Translations under genes and position numbers: made by a program
From: Cliona cf. orientalis
Lineage: Eukaryota > Porifera > Demospongiae > Clionaida > Clionaidae
Assembly (NCBI GenBank): GCA_963930775.1
Contig: OZ005699.1
Coordinates: 6,531,501 to 6,595,500 of the forward strand
Length of the DNA: 64,000 nucleotides
Reading direction: 5' to 3'
Shown here: in pieces, positions 35,223 to 46,659 of the stretch
Numbering within the stretch: position 1 is the stretch's first letter
How the letters are laid out: each line of letters begins with the position of its first letter
The notes under the pieces: generated by a model
Databases searched by the model: none
What the model was told of the DNA's origin: nothing
What the model saw: only the letters and a program-made list of their open reading frames with translations

Positions 35223-35338
35223 TAGTCTCGCAAGCCAGACCCTCATACTCCGCAGCATTTAGTTCTTTCAGGATAAGCACACGTTTACCCTGAAAGAATT
35301 AAACCCTGTGGAGTATGAGGGTCTGGCTTGTGAGACTA
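35223..35338. repeat. 116 bp near-perfect hairpin (TAGTCTCGCAAGCC family)
   Basis: The arms TAGTCTCGCAAGCCAGACCC and GGGTCTGGCTTGTGAGACTA pair over about 50 bp each around a short loop (GATAAGCACACGTTTACC). The clean arms suggest recent insertion. The ends resemble the TAGCCTCGTNCCCAG family elsewhere in the window. Confidence 0.75.
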
Positions 35339-37146
35339 GGTGGAAGTGTCTATTGACACAAGTAGTGCTCTTTGGGGTGCAGATTGCTTGGGAGCTTGCT
35401 TTTCATGGTAGCTGGTAATTAAGGCCCTAGCCTGGGTATACTAGGCAATTTATAGGATAGGCAAATTGTCTACACATCAATTTTCTTTAATTAATTTTTG
35501 TTTGCAAACCTTCTTCCCTATCCTCTGCCTGATAGCTATGTAGCAATTATCATTGTGTTGGTATAAGAAGGACATAAGGAAATTTTGGTGTAGCTGGTAT
35601 ATGTTAATAATTATTAAGCAGCGCTAGCTACCTGGCGTGGGTAGCATGTGCATACGAGATAAACTATTAATAAGTCCCACGTGATCTGTTGGTTACAAGG
35701 ACAATTTTTCATGAAATCAATTGTTAACTGGTTGGATATCAGTTTTAATTTCCTAATCAACTCTAGTTGTATCAACTCAACTAGTGAAATTAATTATACA
35801 TAACTTGTGTCAGTTGACGTTATATTTGAGCAATTAGGGGTACACATAGCTAGCTATAATATTATCTACACTAAGATACCGGGGGGGGGGGGGGGGGGGG
35901 GGATAAGGGATGGTGAAAATAGCTTCCAATTCTGGAGATGCTGAAACAACAAGGCTAGATGCCCAGTACTGAACGTGCATGCATGCACCTACTCGAGAGA
36001 GATATATAATTGAGCTTGCTTGTAGCTAGCTCAGAAAGAACACGACTATCCACCAAATTAACCCATAGCTCAGACCACCACTGCTCGACTACCACTCAAT
36101 TTGCTCTTAGTATAGCGGGACCATTGCATGCAGGAATGAGGAAGTGTGTGATGTGAAGCATGTAGCTAAATGTGATCTATGATGACCAATTTTGAAACAT
36201 GCACTTAGCTAGCCAACAGCAAAACAGTTAGTACTCTGCTGATGTGCTAACAACTGCCAAGCCTTGACTCCGAGTTAGTCTGTTTCGAAGAGTTTGCATC
36301 GCTGGACTTGGGGCGTTAGCTATAGCAAACAGGACAGGCCCACTGACACGACTGCATGGCTATATGGTCCCAGTCACAACTATAACCCTGGCATAAAATT
36401 AAATTCCCACATGCGTCAAGAAAAATCCTTTAATCCTATGCCAAACTACGTGTAGCTTCAGCCATGAAAGCTGAACTTCTCTGACCAGGTTTACAATGAT
36501 GATTATTATGATAATTACTAGTTAATTTCCTAATTCCAGCGCTTATAAATATCTATAGCTAGCTACATGTAGTACTCAATTATTATTACCAATTACTTGA
36601 AAGTAGCAGCTATAGTGATCAATGCAAGATCCCAGTACTTCTCAATGAAAGCATGCATCACAGTACTTCGTTAATATCTAGCTGATTCATTATTTATTTA
36701 TGTTACAAAGTTCCTATGAATCTTGTAGGTAGTACCATAATAATATAGGGCCAGTGATAATGCAATGTTGATGCATGAGCATGTTACAATGCAAATGCAA
36801 ATGTAAGCTCAATTAAACAAGGTCTTAATTCAAGTTTTTATGCCTAGTTATGGTAACCATTATTATTATAATATTATATGACTCTATAACTTCTATACAA
36901 GACAATTAGTGACTCAGAGTCAGATTCTGCATGCAGCTGTTCATGCCTCAGAGTATCAACATGCACCTCGTCCAGTGTCAAGAGGTCAAAGTGCCGCCCG
37001 CATGTCCTCAGGGATTAGCCAGCTTGGAAAGTGATGTCTCCCTTAAGCAAAACTCGGCTTATATTATGGTCATATCCATGAACTAAAAGTGTCAACACTT
37101 GGAGATAAAACGAACAAAAACAGTGATTGTGTTAATTTTAATCCAA

Positions 37147-37305
37147 TTTACAGTTGCCAGTGATCTTGTTGGTTTGGGGAACACTTTCAATTGAAGGTGA
37201 AGCTGCACATCAAGATAGTGTATAGCTACAAATTGTGATAAACATTATTATTATCATAATTATTGCAGGGTATAGCACTATAACACTAATTTATCATCCA
37301 TGGTT
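37147..37305 (+). repeat. Direct repeat, copy 1
   Basis: CAATTTACAGTTGCCAGTGA, CTTGTTGGTTTGGGGAACAC, GGTGAAGCTGCACAT and AGCACTATAACACT recur in order at 40228-40370. Both copies flank the 37900 gene in the same orientation. Confidence 0.6.
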
Positions 37306-37899
37306 GTGAAACAGTGCATGTTGTTGGTAAACTATATTATCTGAGATAAGTATACATCTAAGAATTATTGTAGCTATAGTCTTGGGACTGTACGTATAAT
37401 ATACTATAGGTCAATAGCTACAGATCAAGGATGCGCTTCGCTCAGAATTTTACACAGCAGACTCACTGAGCCCTTCGGTCTTCTAAATCACGTACATGTA
37501 GCAACTTCCTAAACAGTGCATGTCTAACTAATATTTTTATCCCCTTTACATAGTTTTCTAGGACAATAATCATTCTTATCACACTGCTAAGTGTCTCTGT
37601 GCGACATTACTTGATTAAACCACGCCCTCAGAATGCCATAATATTGAATAATGAAAAATGACCTCCCAAATATAAAAACGGGTGGTCGAGAAACTATAGT
37701 ATTGTAATTTGATTGGCCTATAAAACTAGAGCTCTGTAGAGCACATACGGGCCCCGCGTGCTCTGTAGCCACTGTAGCGTAGTACCCTACTGCAGAGCTG
37801 TTTTATGATTTGATTTGTCTCGAGGCTATAAACTGTAGCTACTACAATTAGCTAGATAAAAAAGTGTGAAACACGGGGGAAAGTGTTGCATTAATTAAC

Positions 37900-39006
37900 A
37901 TGGTATGTTTTCTAGTATTAGGCGTGGCCATGATTTTAGCCGCTGCACTACAGGGGACAATTGCTCAGCAGAATCAGCGTACCATTCGAGTTCCTACAAC
38001 CATCATAGACAGCCATGGAGATAGTTGCCCACCCAAAGAAAAACTAAACACAGCAATCAAATCTATTACAAATTCTGCTGCAGCTGTTATGCAAGAAATA
38101 ATCGATTCTTCTTCTTCTCAACTTCCACAGTGTGGAGACAGCTGTTGGAACTCTATTCAGCAGAATCAGCATACCATTCGAGTTCCTACGACCGTCATAG
38201 ACAGCCATGGAGATAGTTGCCCACCCAAGGAAGAACTAAACACAGCGGTCAAGACTATTAGAAATTCTGCTGCAGCTGTTATGCAAGAAATAATCATTTC
38301 TTCTCCACTTCCGCAGTGTGGAGACGGAGTATGGCATCGAGTAGCCCATATCAATATGAGTGACCCTTCACAGCAGTGTCCATCCGCCTGGAGGGAAGTC
38401 TCAATGGATGGAATAAGAGTTTGTGCACGACCAAATTCTACTGAAGGAAGTTGTCCCGGTGTTGTCTACCACACCAGTGGTCAGTACAGCAAAATTTGTG
38501 GAAGAGCCATTGGCTATCAGTTTGGAAGTCCAGATGCTTTTAGAAGCGACTTAGGAGTTATCAACAATTTTACAATTGACGAAATATACGTTGAAGGCTT
38601 AAGCATTACCCATGGTCATAATCCTCGCAAACATATTTGGAGCTATGCTGCTGGTACAAGTGAGATAAACCGGTTACTAGAACGTTGCTCCCAGATTAAT
38701 TGTCCCTGTAATGGTGGCTATGGACCACCTAATTATGTTGGGAATAACTATTATTGTGAGTCAGCGCATAAAAATCACTGCTGGGTTAGCGCTATAAACA
38801 GATTCTTTCCCGATGATCCTCTCTGGGATGGTCAACAGTGTGATAATGATGAGGGCACATGCTGCACTGGTGCCAACACTCCACCATGGTTCGTTGTGGA
38901 TCTCCCTGATAGCACAAGTGATGATATTGAGGTGCGTATTTGTCATAATCAAGATACTACAGATGAAGATACTCCAATTCAGCTGCTGGAACTCTTTATC
39001 CAGTGA
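37900..39006 (+). CDS. Cysteine-rich secreted protein, paralogue B with internal duplication
   Basis: A single-exon 368-residue protein with a signal peptide (1-22, VCFLVLGVAMILAAALQGTIA). The N-terminal region contains a 64-residue unit twice (from 37966 and 38158; 192 bp apart). Each copy has TIRVPTT.IDSHGDSCPPKE, NSAAAVMQEII and LPQCGD. The C-terminal domain (about 145-368) matches paralogue A block for block (INMSDPSQQCPSAW, YSKICGRAIGYQ, HIWSYAAG, NYYCESAH, LWDGQQCDNDEGTCC, PPWFVVDLP, DDIEVRICHNQ, EDTPIQLLELFIQ). The paired Cys and NMS/NST glycosylation sites fit an extracellular location. No enzyme motif is evident. Paralogue A has only one N-terminal unit, so the duplication is specific to this copy. 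The product is real; its function is unknown. Confidence 0.8.
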   Translation: MVCFLVLGVAMILAAALQGTIAQQNQRTIRVPTTIIDSHGDSCPPKEKLNTAIKSITNSAAAVMQEIIDSSSSQLPQCGDSCWNSIQQNQHTIRVPTTVIDSHGDSCPPKEELNTAVKTIRNSAAAVMQEIIISSPLPQCGDGVWHRVAHINMSDPSQQCPSAWREVSMDGIRVCARPNSTEGSCPGVVYHTSGQYSKICGRAIGYQFGSPDAFRSDLGVINNFTIDEIYVEGLSITHGHNPRKHIWSYAAGTSEINRLLERCSQINCPCNGGYGPPNYVGNNYYCESAHKNHCWVSAINRFFPDDPLWDGQQCDNDEGTCCTGANTPPWFVVDLPDSTSDDIEVRICHNQDTTDEDTPIQLLELFIQ

Positions 39007-41100
39007 AGTTAATAATTAGATACTCATACTCAATTGTAGCTATTATTATTATAATAATGATAATATTATTATTATGCATGAATGTGATAAAATGTGAGTT
39101 AGTATAGATATAATTATTGAATTTCATTTATAATATAAGAACTTTCATTGTTTTCCATAATATTATACACAAGCCAAAGCATATAATAATTATCTTCATG
39201 CATGTATGAAAATCAATGGTTATCTATGTCATTACTAAGGACATATAGGCATAGGAACCATGGGAGCTCCGGGGGCTGGTGCCCTCCTATGTTTTCTGAT
39301 AGTTATACATAGCTAGACTCAATTTTATACACACTGATCATTATGATACTGTCCTTGCCTATATAGATCTGTAGAGCCCCCTTTACCAAACCATCTTCCT
39401 ACGCCCCTGACGGATGTAATTATATTATAATTGTAATTTGCCCTCCCCCCCCCCCCAAGCTTCTGATTAATTATTAGCTGTGGACATTAAATTTAAATGC
39501 TCATCACTGGAGTGGAAAGATTTAATATACAGGACCACCTGCTTTTAGTGTTGTCAGGCAGGTAATTGTTACGTGTGGTTGAAGCAAGGCTTATTATCAG
39601 GAGGAAGAACTAGAAGAGATTGAGATTGATAGAGCTCTATACTAATGCTCTAAACCTGCACCCTATATAGCTAGGTAGCGATAGTAAAATTAATGTATAT
39701 TCTGCATTCTTGGACTTACTCCTATAGCCAGCTAAGATATTAATATTATAGAATCTGATACTGTAACAGTGTGATGTCCTCAAAAACATCATTTAATTTT
39801 TATCAGGAAGAAACTAATAGCATAGCTACTGGTGTAGCTGACTGACAGTGTCCAGCTGCCTTTAGAAATAGTGAAGTAGCTACTATAGATGAACAGCTTG
39901 TGCTATCATTCATATATCCGAGCACTGTGACTCCATACCTATAAACGGTACCAGTCCTCTATTAGTAATCTAATAGATCCTATATATACACGTGCCCATT
40001 GGGTGGTGATGCATGGGGGGGGGGGGGAAGTTTGGGTTTCATTTTGGATAATAACTTTGTCACTTGAAGTAAATATGTTGTCGATGACTTCACCATGTAT
40101 AGAGAACAACATGTTGCTGAGCAATATTATCTCGATCAATTGATTTGACAACTTTCACTCTGCAGCAGACTAAGTCAGTATTAGAGATTGATGATCTATA
40201 TATCTAGTACATGTAAACCATTCAATCCAATTTACACCTTGCCGGTGATCTTGTTGGTTTGGGGAACACTTTGAAGGTGAAGCTGCACATTACAAGATAA
40301 TGTAGCTATAGCTACAAACTGTGATAAAAGATATTATCATGTTGCAGCATAGCACTATAACACTGATTTTAAAGTACAGTGAATCATCACATAAGCTGCT
40401 ATATGAGCATAATAATATACCAGGCATAAGAGTTGGCATGCATGGGGCAAACAAAATAATATGTCACTATGCTGGATCATAATATGTGGTAGGATATGAG
40501 AAAAGGTACCACTTCGCGCAAAATGCTTTTACAACATCGATTGATATCACTGCATGAGGTAGTTTTGAGATCAACGGCACCCCATACTGATGCACCATAA
40601 AAGCGCGGAGCTACGAATTATTACTTCAATTGGTTTCATGCATCCACCTGCATGTATAATCACTGGTGATTGCTTGCTAAGGTCTGATAAACTTGAATAT
40701 TAGTTTCTCGTTTCAACCTACCGCTTCTGCATGACTTCCGATGATTAGGCCACTATTTGTCACAGGTTGAATAGTAGTTTCTCATCAGGGACTTTCCCAG
40801 AATTGTATGCGGGCAGGCGTACATTACCGTTATATGCCATTATTTAATTACATTAGTGCATTCCAGAAAATATGTTATGTAAACACTTCTTGATCCTTAA
40901 AATAACAAAATGCATGCACACACAAAAGCATAGACAATACTGGGATGCACACTTGAATTTACAGGAAATATGATAATAATATTATGTTCTATTTTAGTAT
41001 ACTTACTTCAGATGACTCCATGGTAAAAATTTCTGTATCAAGAAAGACTCCAAGTGAACTGTACAAAAAATGTGTCAAGATCAATCAGTAGTATAGTATC
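39007..41100. other. Intergenic AT-rich region
   Basis: Contains the second copy of the 37147 repeat at 40228-40375, poly-C and poly-G runs at 39443-39456 and 40015-40027, and MITE-like AT palindromes. On the minus strand about 40085-40165 (CTGCAG|AGTGAAAGTTGTC ... CATG|GTGAAG) could be a small exon, but no gene could be built. Nothing else is supported. Confidence 0.45.
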
Positions 41101-41174
41101 TAGTACAGTTCGCGACTGATCGTTACGTAATAGGAATTGGCGGTAGCCATTGCAACCCACGCGTGGTACCAGAG

Positions 41175-41186
41175 TGCGCATGCGCA
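41175..41186. promoter_or_regulatory. NRF1-like palindrome TGCGCATGCGCA
   Basis: A perfect 12-base match to the NRF1-type palindrome, within a CpG-richer stretch (41100-41400). GGGGGCGTGG and ACGACCATTACC lie 50-75 bases downstream. This resembles a metazoan CpG promoter. Candidate products are the possible minus-strand exon at 41432-41562 or an undetected plus-strand transcript. Confidence 0.4.
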
Positions 41187-41431
41187 AAAGATGTGATTGC
41201 TCACATGCGCGTTCACAATCACGCCAAGGATTGGGGGCGTGGTTAAAACGACCATTACCTTTGCTACAGTCTCACGAAGACTTCTGTATGGTGAAACACC
41301 GCTAAACAGCCTTAGGACTAGACGTAGATTAGAATTTAGATTGGTACCTATAAACTGCGAATTCCGACATCATCCCGCCCACGCAATCGCGGAGCCTTAA
41401 TTAGCATGTGCATGCGCTTATTAACCAAACT

Positions 41432-41562
41432 TAACGGTATGTACAGGCTTTTGTGTGATGACGGGGGTGAAGGCTGCGCACTTGTGTAGCCCTGTACCGA
41501 TATCGATGGCACAATGTAGTCACGCCGGACCATCTCTCTGATGATCATCCTGGTCCTCTTCC
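41432..41562 (-). CDS. Possible internal coding exon, unassigned
   Basis: A minus-strand stretch bounded by acceptor CTTCCCTCCAG at its 5' side and GTTAAG at its 3' side. It encodes a basic, then Ser/Pro-rich peptide (RMIIREMVRRDYIVPSISVQ...PSPPSSHKSLYIP). Composition looks coding, but no partner exon is certain (a weak candidate is at 41008-41033). The product is not recognised. It could equally be chance in a CpG-rich region. Confidence 0.25.
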
Positions 41563-41687
41563 TGGAGGGAAGTTATTAACAGCTGTGCTTTCCGAGCTAT
41601 TATTATACAGCTTGGTCTCATACCCAGACACTTCCGGCGCCATTCATGATCAAGTTCAACTGCTGACCATAATAATTATACGTAAAG

Positions 41688-41740
41688 GTGGTAGCTAGCG
41701 CGGACAAATTCCAGGAACTTGTCGCTAGCTACCACCTTCA
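41688..41740. repeat. Short perfect hairpin
   Basis: AAGGTGGTAGCTAGCG and CGCTAGCTACCACCTT pair around GGACAAATTCCAGGAACTTGT. It lies about 110 bp upstream of the GH5 gene TATA box. Confidence 0.6.
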
Positions 41741-41846
41741 CGCCAGATAGTTGAGTGCTGTCAGTAGCTAGCTAATTGGAAGTTTATGGTATTAAAACGC
41801 CATGCGTAACCATAGATACTATCTGTGGTGTAACTTGAATGACTTT

Positions 41847-41880
41847 CGCCTATAAAAGCATCTGCAGGGCCCTGGTAGAC
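41847..41880 (+). promoter_or_regulatory. TATA box of the GH5-like gene
   Basis: CGCCTATAAAAGCATCTGCA lies about 80 bases before the ATG at 41932. The same box (CCCTATAAAAGC) is conserved at 50638-50650 before the duplicate copy. Confidence 0.6.
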
Positions 41881-41931
41881 TAGGTCCATCAATACAATAT
41901 CTTGCCAAAAAGCTTCTTCAAGTCTGCAGAT

Positions 41932-44339
41932 ATGGCATTTCTTCTATTTTGTGCACTCCTTGCTGCATCCGGATCCATCTACGCATCTCAAGCCGCAAGC
42001 GATATCGATTTTTCTCGACCAGTGACTGCTGCAAAGTACCAAGGATATCTTGGACAAGGATTCAATGCTAACTACTTCAAACGTGAAGGAGATCCGCTTG
42101 CTAAGTACAACCCTCAAAATATCCAGGTTCTCAAAGATTTGGGATTTCGAAATCTTCGAATTCGCTGCTTTGCTTCACTATATGATGATTACTATAGCGA
42201 ACTCTTCCGTAATCAATTTCTTGCAAATCTAAAGAAAGTTGTAGATGATTGCATTGATAACGGTATTGCTCCCATCGTTACATTTCGACACCGTGACATC
42301 GAAAACCGTGCTAACGAAGAGGATCTCCAAAATTACTTGGAATGGTGGAGAATAGTGGCTGAGGAACTGAAGGACAAGAGCTACCTTCTCTCCTTCAATC
42401 TCTTCACTGAGATGGGTGTGGAAGTATGCAGCAATCCTCCATTCTGCCCGGATGACATGCACTGGAGGGATGTGAGTGCAATAATAATAATAGCTATATC
42501 AATTATTAGAGTGATAGAGCTCTGAAGAGCACATGCATACCCCGTGCGCTGCACATCTTTTACCCTTCAAGTACCACATGCATGGTATCATGACATAATG
42601 ACATTACACTCAAGATTTGAAGAATGAAGTGCTGCCATCAGAAACTAACTGGATCATGCATTTGTTAACTATTTGCTCTATTGCTTGTAATATGTACTAG
42701 TTAAAGCACTGTAGCGAGTACTCTGTAGTGTGGGGACAATATCCTGAAATTTGAAAATTCTGAGCCTGGGCCACATTCACTTTCTGAAAAAAAAAAGACA
42801 AGCAAAATGGCTGAGTATAGCTCTAGTTTTGGTCTTTTGGAGATCGCTCTAGTAGCTAAGAACGAAGAAGACATGGAGCTTATAAACGATTGCATAGCAA
42901 AAGGAGTTTTAAATGAGAGAAGATGACGAGCAGTGAGACAAGCAATAGTAGTGAGCTACCACCGTGCTCTTTTTTCCCTAATTGGCATAACCGTGCTGCT
43001 TAGAAGCCACAGTCTTGGCAGTGTTTGAAGAGTTGAGAAAGTAAATTAGGGGGGTTGGGGGTGAATTTTTTGTTACAGGGTGAGGATCGAGCATATATTA
43101 TAACGATATGATTGATAGAGAAGAGAGAAGGTAGATTAGCAGGGTTTTTTGGTTTTGTCATAGTAGCCTCGTACCCAGCACCCCCCTGGTTTCAAGCTCA
43201 ATTACTGACCACTCAACCACGCTAATTGGGCATTACCCTTCGACTTCCTTTGTGTCATGTGACTTTGGATACCAGACTCCCCGTTTTTCTTTTGGTGCGT
43301 ATTTGGAGCTTGAAAAACGGGGAGACTGGGTACGAGGCTGTATCTTATAGTGCGTAGGAGTTGCATTCTGGCTATTTTAGTGCAGAGGATGACAGACAAA
43401 CCAATTGCATTATCCCTCGCGCATGCACGCGGGGTAATTAGCTATGTATCAGGATGAGGTAAAGCGAGAGAGGGTAGAAGCGTGACACGACCACGCACTT
43501 GATTAAAATTCACGTATCACGGCACGTGGGTAAAAACTTGAATTTTAATCAAGTGCGTGGTCGTATCACACTCTTCCCTCTCTTGCTTTTCCTACGGTGG
43601 CCGAGAAGGACATTGCCGCGGCAGCCCAGTACTTTTCCTCATTATGCGCTCCTGCTGGTATATTATTATACAGCTATACTCAATCATTGCTGATGTGATA
43701 TAACTTATTATTGTCTGCACCATGCAGTGCTGCACCGAGTCTCTCAGAATTAACACAGAGAAATACCACAGGTGGACATCTGAAGTTATTTCAATCATTC
43801 GTGGGACCGGTGGTAATAATGCACAACGAATCTTGATCCTAGCATCACCAAAGAAGACAACCTGGGGGCTAGATCGACGGTTCACCAATACATCTTACAT
43901 GGACTCCTACATGATGATGGATTGGCATAATTGGGCCGCTGGACCAAACAAATTAGACCCGAGGAACCCTAGGTACTGGAGTGGAAAAGGCACCGACGAA
44001 CAAAAAAGGCGAATAGAAATGGCAATGAACGATGCAAACTATTACACTCGTCGCACCGGTATACCTACTTACCAAGGAGAATGGACGCCAAGGGACAATA
44101 GACAAGGGCTCTTGAATCAAATGGAAGTCATGAGCTTTGCTAAATACTTTGTTGAGTTGTGTAAAACTAAATCAATTCCATGGAGTCTGAATTCATTTGA
44201 CCAATACTATGACACCGAGACATCCACTAGAAGGATTGAAAGTCAGACCCACTCCTACTTACGAGGTGGAAGACGGGTCGATTTTATGTTTCCGCTCAAC
44301 ATGTCTCTTGTTCTGGACACCATACTGGATGCTATGTAG
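41932..44339 (+). CDS. Secreted GH5-like glycoside hydrolase, two exons
   Basis: Exon 1 is 41932-42471 (180 codons) and exon 2 is 43728-44339 (203 codons plus stop). GAT|GTGAGT and CATGCAG borders keep the frame. The frame also opens further 5', but the ATG at 41932 begins a clear signal peptide (MAFLLFCALLAASGSIYA). The mature part has the look of a GH5 (beta/alpha)8 hydrolase: GFNANYF, LKDLGFRNLRIRC, APIVTFRH, FNLFTEMG with probable acid/base E160, DWHNWAAG with H247, and TYQGEW with probable nucleophile E298. The usual Asn before the acid/base is Thr159. GH5 enzymes cleave beta-linked glucans or mannans, so this would act outside the cell. Substrate is unknown. Such genes in animals are often of microbial origin, but the intron, TATA box and signal peptide show a settled eukaryotic gene. 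The 1256-base intron carries inserted repeats absent from the duplicate. Confidence 0.8.
42503..43625. mobile_element. Insertion(s) within the GH5 gene intron
   Basis: About 1.1 kb here is absent from the otherwise matching intron of the duplicate (51264-51410). It includes a TAGAGCTCTGAAGAGCAC repeat start (42513) and a nested TAGCCTCGTACCCAG/CTGGGTACGAGGCT hairpin (43167-43341). It also holds a long-armed hairpin (43460-43592: AGCGAGAGAGGGTAGAAGCG... with TGATTAAAATTCA arms) and a 39-residue frame at 42807-42926. The duplicate could instead have lost it, but the repeat content favours insertion. Confidence 0.6.
42807..42926 (+). other. Orphan 39-residue frame in inserted DNA
   Basis: It begins MAEYSSSFGLLEIALVAKNE and ends at TGA, with good coding-like composition. 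It may be the 5' stub of a transposase or host gene carried by a non-autonomous element. No family is recognised. Confidence 0.2.
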
Positions 44340-45095
44340 AGTAGCAGTGAACAAAGCTCTAGATTTATGATGCATGAAAAAACGTTTTGAACATCGTATT
44401 AATTATACGAGTATCCCCATGTCATTGTATTGTAGTTACAAGTTAGGCCACACAAACTAAACTCACTGTTATACTGAGTCATCACTCATTATCCTTATAG
44501 TATTAGCTATATAATATGACCATATGAGATTGACCAAAAATATAATACAATGTCATATTATATTCATACCTTTGATGGGAAGTCAGTGACATAATAATAA
44601 TATGCATGTAATAAAACATACCATCTACAGTATTTCCACGAAATCTCGCCATGGCACAACTTAATTAAATTTCGATGTGACAATTTGAAGCATCTAGATT
44701 TTGAGGGTGCACAATGCAATGTCTATCCCTTTCGGTCATGCACAAATTAATCACTAGTTTGCAGTGAATTAAGCAAATAGGTATAGCTCATCGCACAATA
44801 GGTCGGATTAGAAAAGGTTTTGTCTTAATTCTATTACCCTTGATGCAGTGTCACAGTGATTTTGAATATTATAAACTTTCAAAACTTTCATTCTTTCTAC
44901 TTAGCTAGTATGTAAATACATCACCATAGATCTTACACTATAGCTACATGACTTTATTATATTAGTTCATTGGTTGCTAATAACATTGATTGCTTATTAA
45001 ATAAGTGGCTGATAAATCCAATGCTGCTAGGCACAAGGAAAATGTTCTCATGATCAGTACTCCCTGCTTAATAACCGCGGAGGACAGGCTCATTC
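44340..45095 (+). repeat. 3' flank of segmental duplication, copy 1
   Basis: Matches 51850-52550 in order: CGTATTAATTATACGAGTAT, CATCTACAGTATTTCCAC, CATCTAGATTTTGAGGGTGC and AGGCACAAGGAAAA. No coding content is seen in either copy. Confidence 0.7.
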
Positions 45096-46138
45096 CAAGT
45101 AGCTATGTCTTGCTGTATTACATATAATATCCTGATTGTTGAAGCTCTAACAGGGGGCATTTATGGTTGGGTGTTTGACATCAGTGTATAAGTTAGTTAT
45201 TCTAAAATACAATGCCAAAACTTTGAGTCAGACTTGCATGCCACAGCAGTCATCTTCATGCAGTGCTCTGCATGACTGCTGCATGTATGTCAAAATATTG
45301 GCATTGTTGTTTCAATGCATGCATCCTGGGAATGCCACTGGTGCACTGTGTATGTGTGTGTGTGTTTGAAAGAAATGAAAATGACGTCTGTCAACTGTCC
45401 ATGACTGGAGACTATATGCTCCTATATAAATGGAATATTTTGTCACCACTTCCTGTGACCCGGCGTTCAACAGGTTCCCATTGGTTCACCTTTACTACAT
45501 AACATGCTCATGTTATTCTAGGATACTCTGCCCCCCAACAAAATGTTTTGTTGGTTCAGTAGTAACACTCTCAAATATTAGCTATTCAATAATCTATGCT
45601 CATTACTTAGCACTACATATAATTTGTGCATTGGGGTGCTGAGTGCCTGGCCTCGAGAACCAGGAATGGTAGGTTAAAAGAGCTCTTTGTCCCCGGGAGA
45701 ACTCTCCCTACTCACCCAGCCTGCTCCCCAAGCTTGTGGACATGTTACATGAGGGGTTTATTTACGGCCTACACATAGATCATATATTTCACAATTACTA
45801 TTATAATATAAAATACCTGACATAGAAGATGAAGCCATTTTCTAAGCTGCTCAAGATCAATACAGTAATTTTGTCATCTACGTACTTTTATACTTTCTAA
45901 ACCCTTCTAGAAGGTTGCTGAATATTCAACACTCGTGACTAACACCTAACAGGCTCTGGTCTTTTCCCACCATTTATTACCTCAGGAACTCCCCTGTGGC
46001 CACTAGTAGGCAGTGTGAGAGTATTTCCACTACTTCTATTTAGTTCTAGAATAATATTAATTGTCATTAGTGGTTAACACCCTTCAACCCTTTCCCACCA
46101 ATTATTATCCTAGGGATATATACCCTGTGGAATATTAG

Positions 46139-46140
<2 letters not shown>
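45096..46140. other. Intergenic stretch
   Basis: No gene is supported. Short TG runs and several 60-80 codon frames lack splice signals or recognisable motifs. Confidence 0.45.

Positions 46141-46142
<2 letters not shown>

Positions 46143-46172
<30 letters not shown>
46143..46172. repeat. GT microsatellite before duplicated block
   Basis: About 14 GT units are followed by CAGTGGATCTAATTTT. The same junction occurs at 53688-53715, so it belongs to the segmental duplication. Confidence 0.8.
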
Positions 46173-46176
<4 letters not shown>

Positions 46177-46460
46177 GGATCTAATTTTGACTTTCTATGG
46201 TGCACGTTAACAAGTAATGAGCATATAATATAATATTTAATGTTGTATCTTTGACCACGTGGTCTAGAAACATGGGAAAAAACAAACTCAAGCAGACAAA
46301 AAGCCTGCTACTAACGACTACATGCATGCCTTCCAAACTGATGAGAGACGTATATGACTAGTAGTTTATTAGCATTCCAAGATGCAGAGCCCATAAAATC
46401 TCTCTGAGTACACTAATTTCGGTATACTATCATAACACCATTCTCATAAAAACAGTAACC
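46173..46460 (+). repeat. Segmental duplication block, copy 1
   Basis: About 90% identical by eye to 53699-53980 (GGTGCACGTTAACAA, TTTGACCACxTGGTCTAGAAAC, AAGCCTGCTACTAACGACTA, ATTCCAAGATGCAGAG). It extends the duplication that includes the GH5 copies. Confidence 0.7.
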
Positions 46461-46659
46461 TCCAATGTTATAGGAGTACGCATTATTATGTCTACATTGG
46501 AAGAAACTGGTAAAGAGTAAGTCTACTAGTAACAGCATTCATGAACGATCAATAATGGAATAGAGGCTCATCACTATGTTGTAGTCAATTAATTAACTTG
46601 CAACTATGCAGTGTAATAATATTCAATGACATGAAGTTTGGTAGTTAAAATTATCATGT

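Larger units (their letters stand above)
33887..37899. other. Intergenic region with a diverged segmental duplication and hairpins
   Basis: Bases 34230-34960 and 35490-36310 share a series of matching blocks in order: TTTGCAAACCTTCT, GTGAAAATGGCTTCCAATT, TGCAGGAATGA, TGTGATCTATAATGAC and CTGCCAAGCCTTGA. They therefore form a diverged direct duplication. A 21-22 G run is at 35881-35902. At 37727-37795 TAGAGCTCTGTAGAGCAC begins a repeat also seen at 42513. No gene is supported. Confidence 0.55.

Noticed and set aside
41902..41931. Ten extra upstream codons of the GH5 frame
   Set aside because: This extension begins with TTG; the ATG at 41932 directly starts a signal peptide and is conserved in the duplicate.
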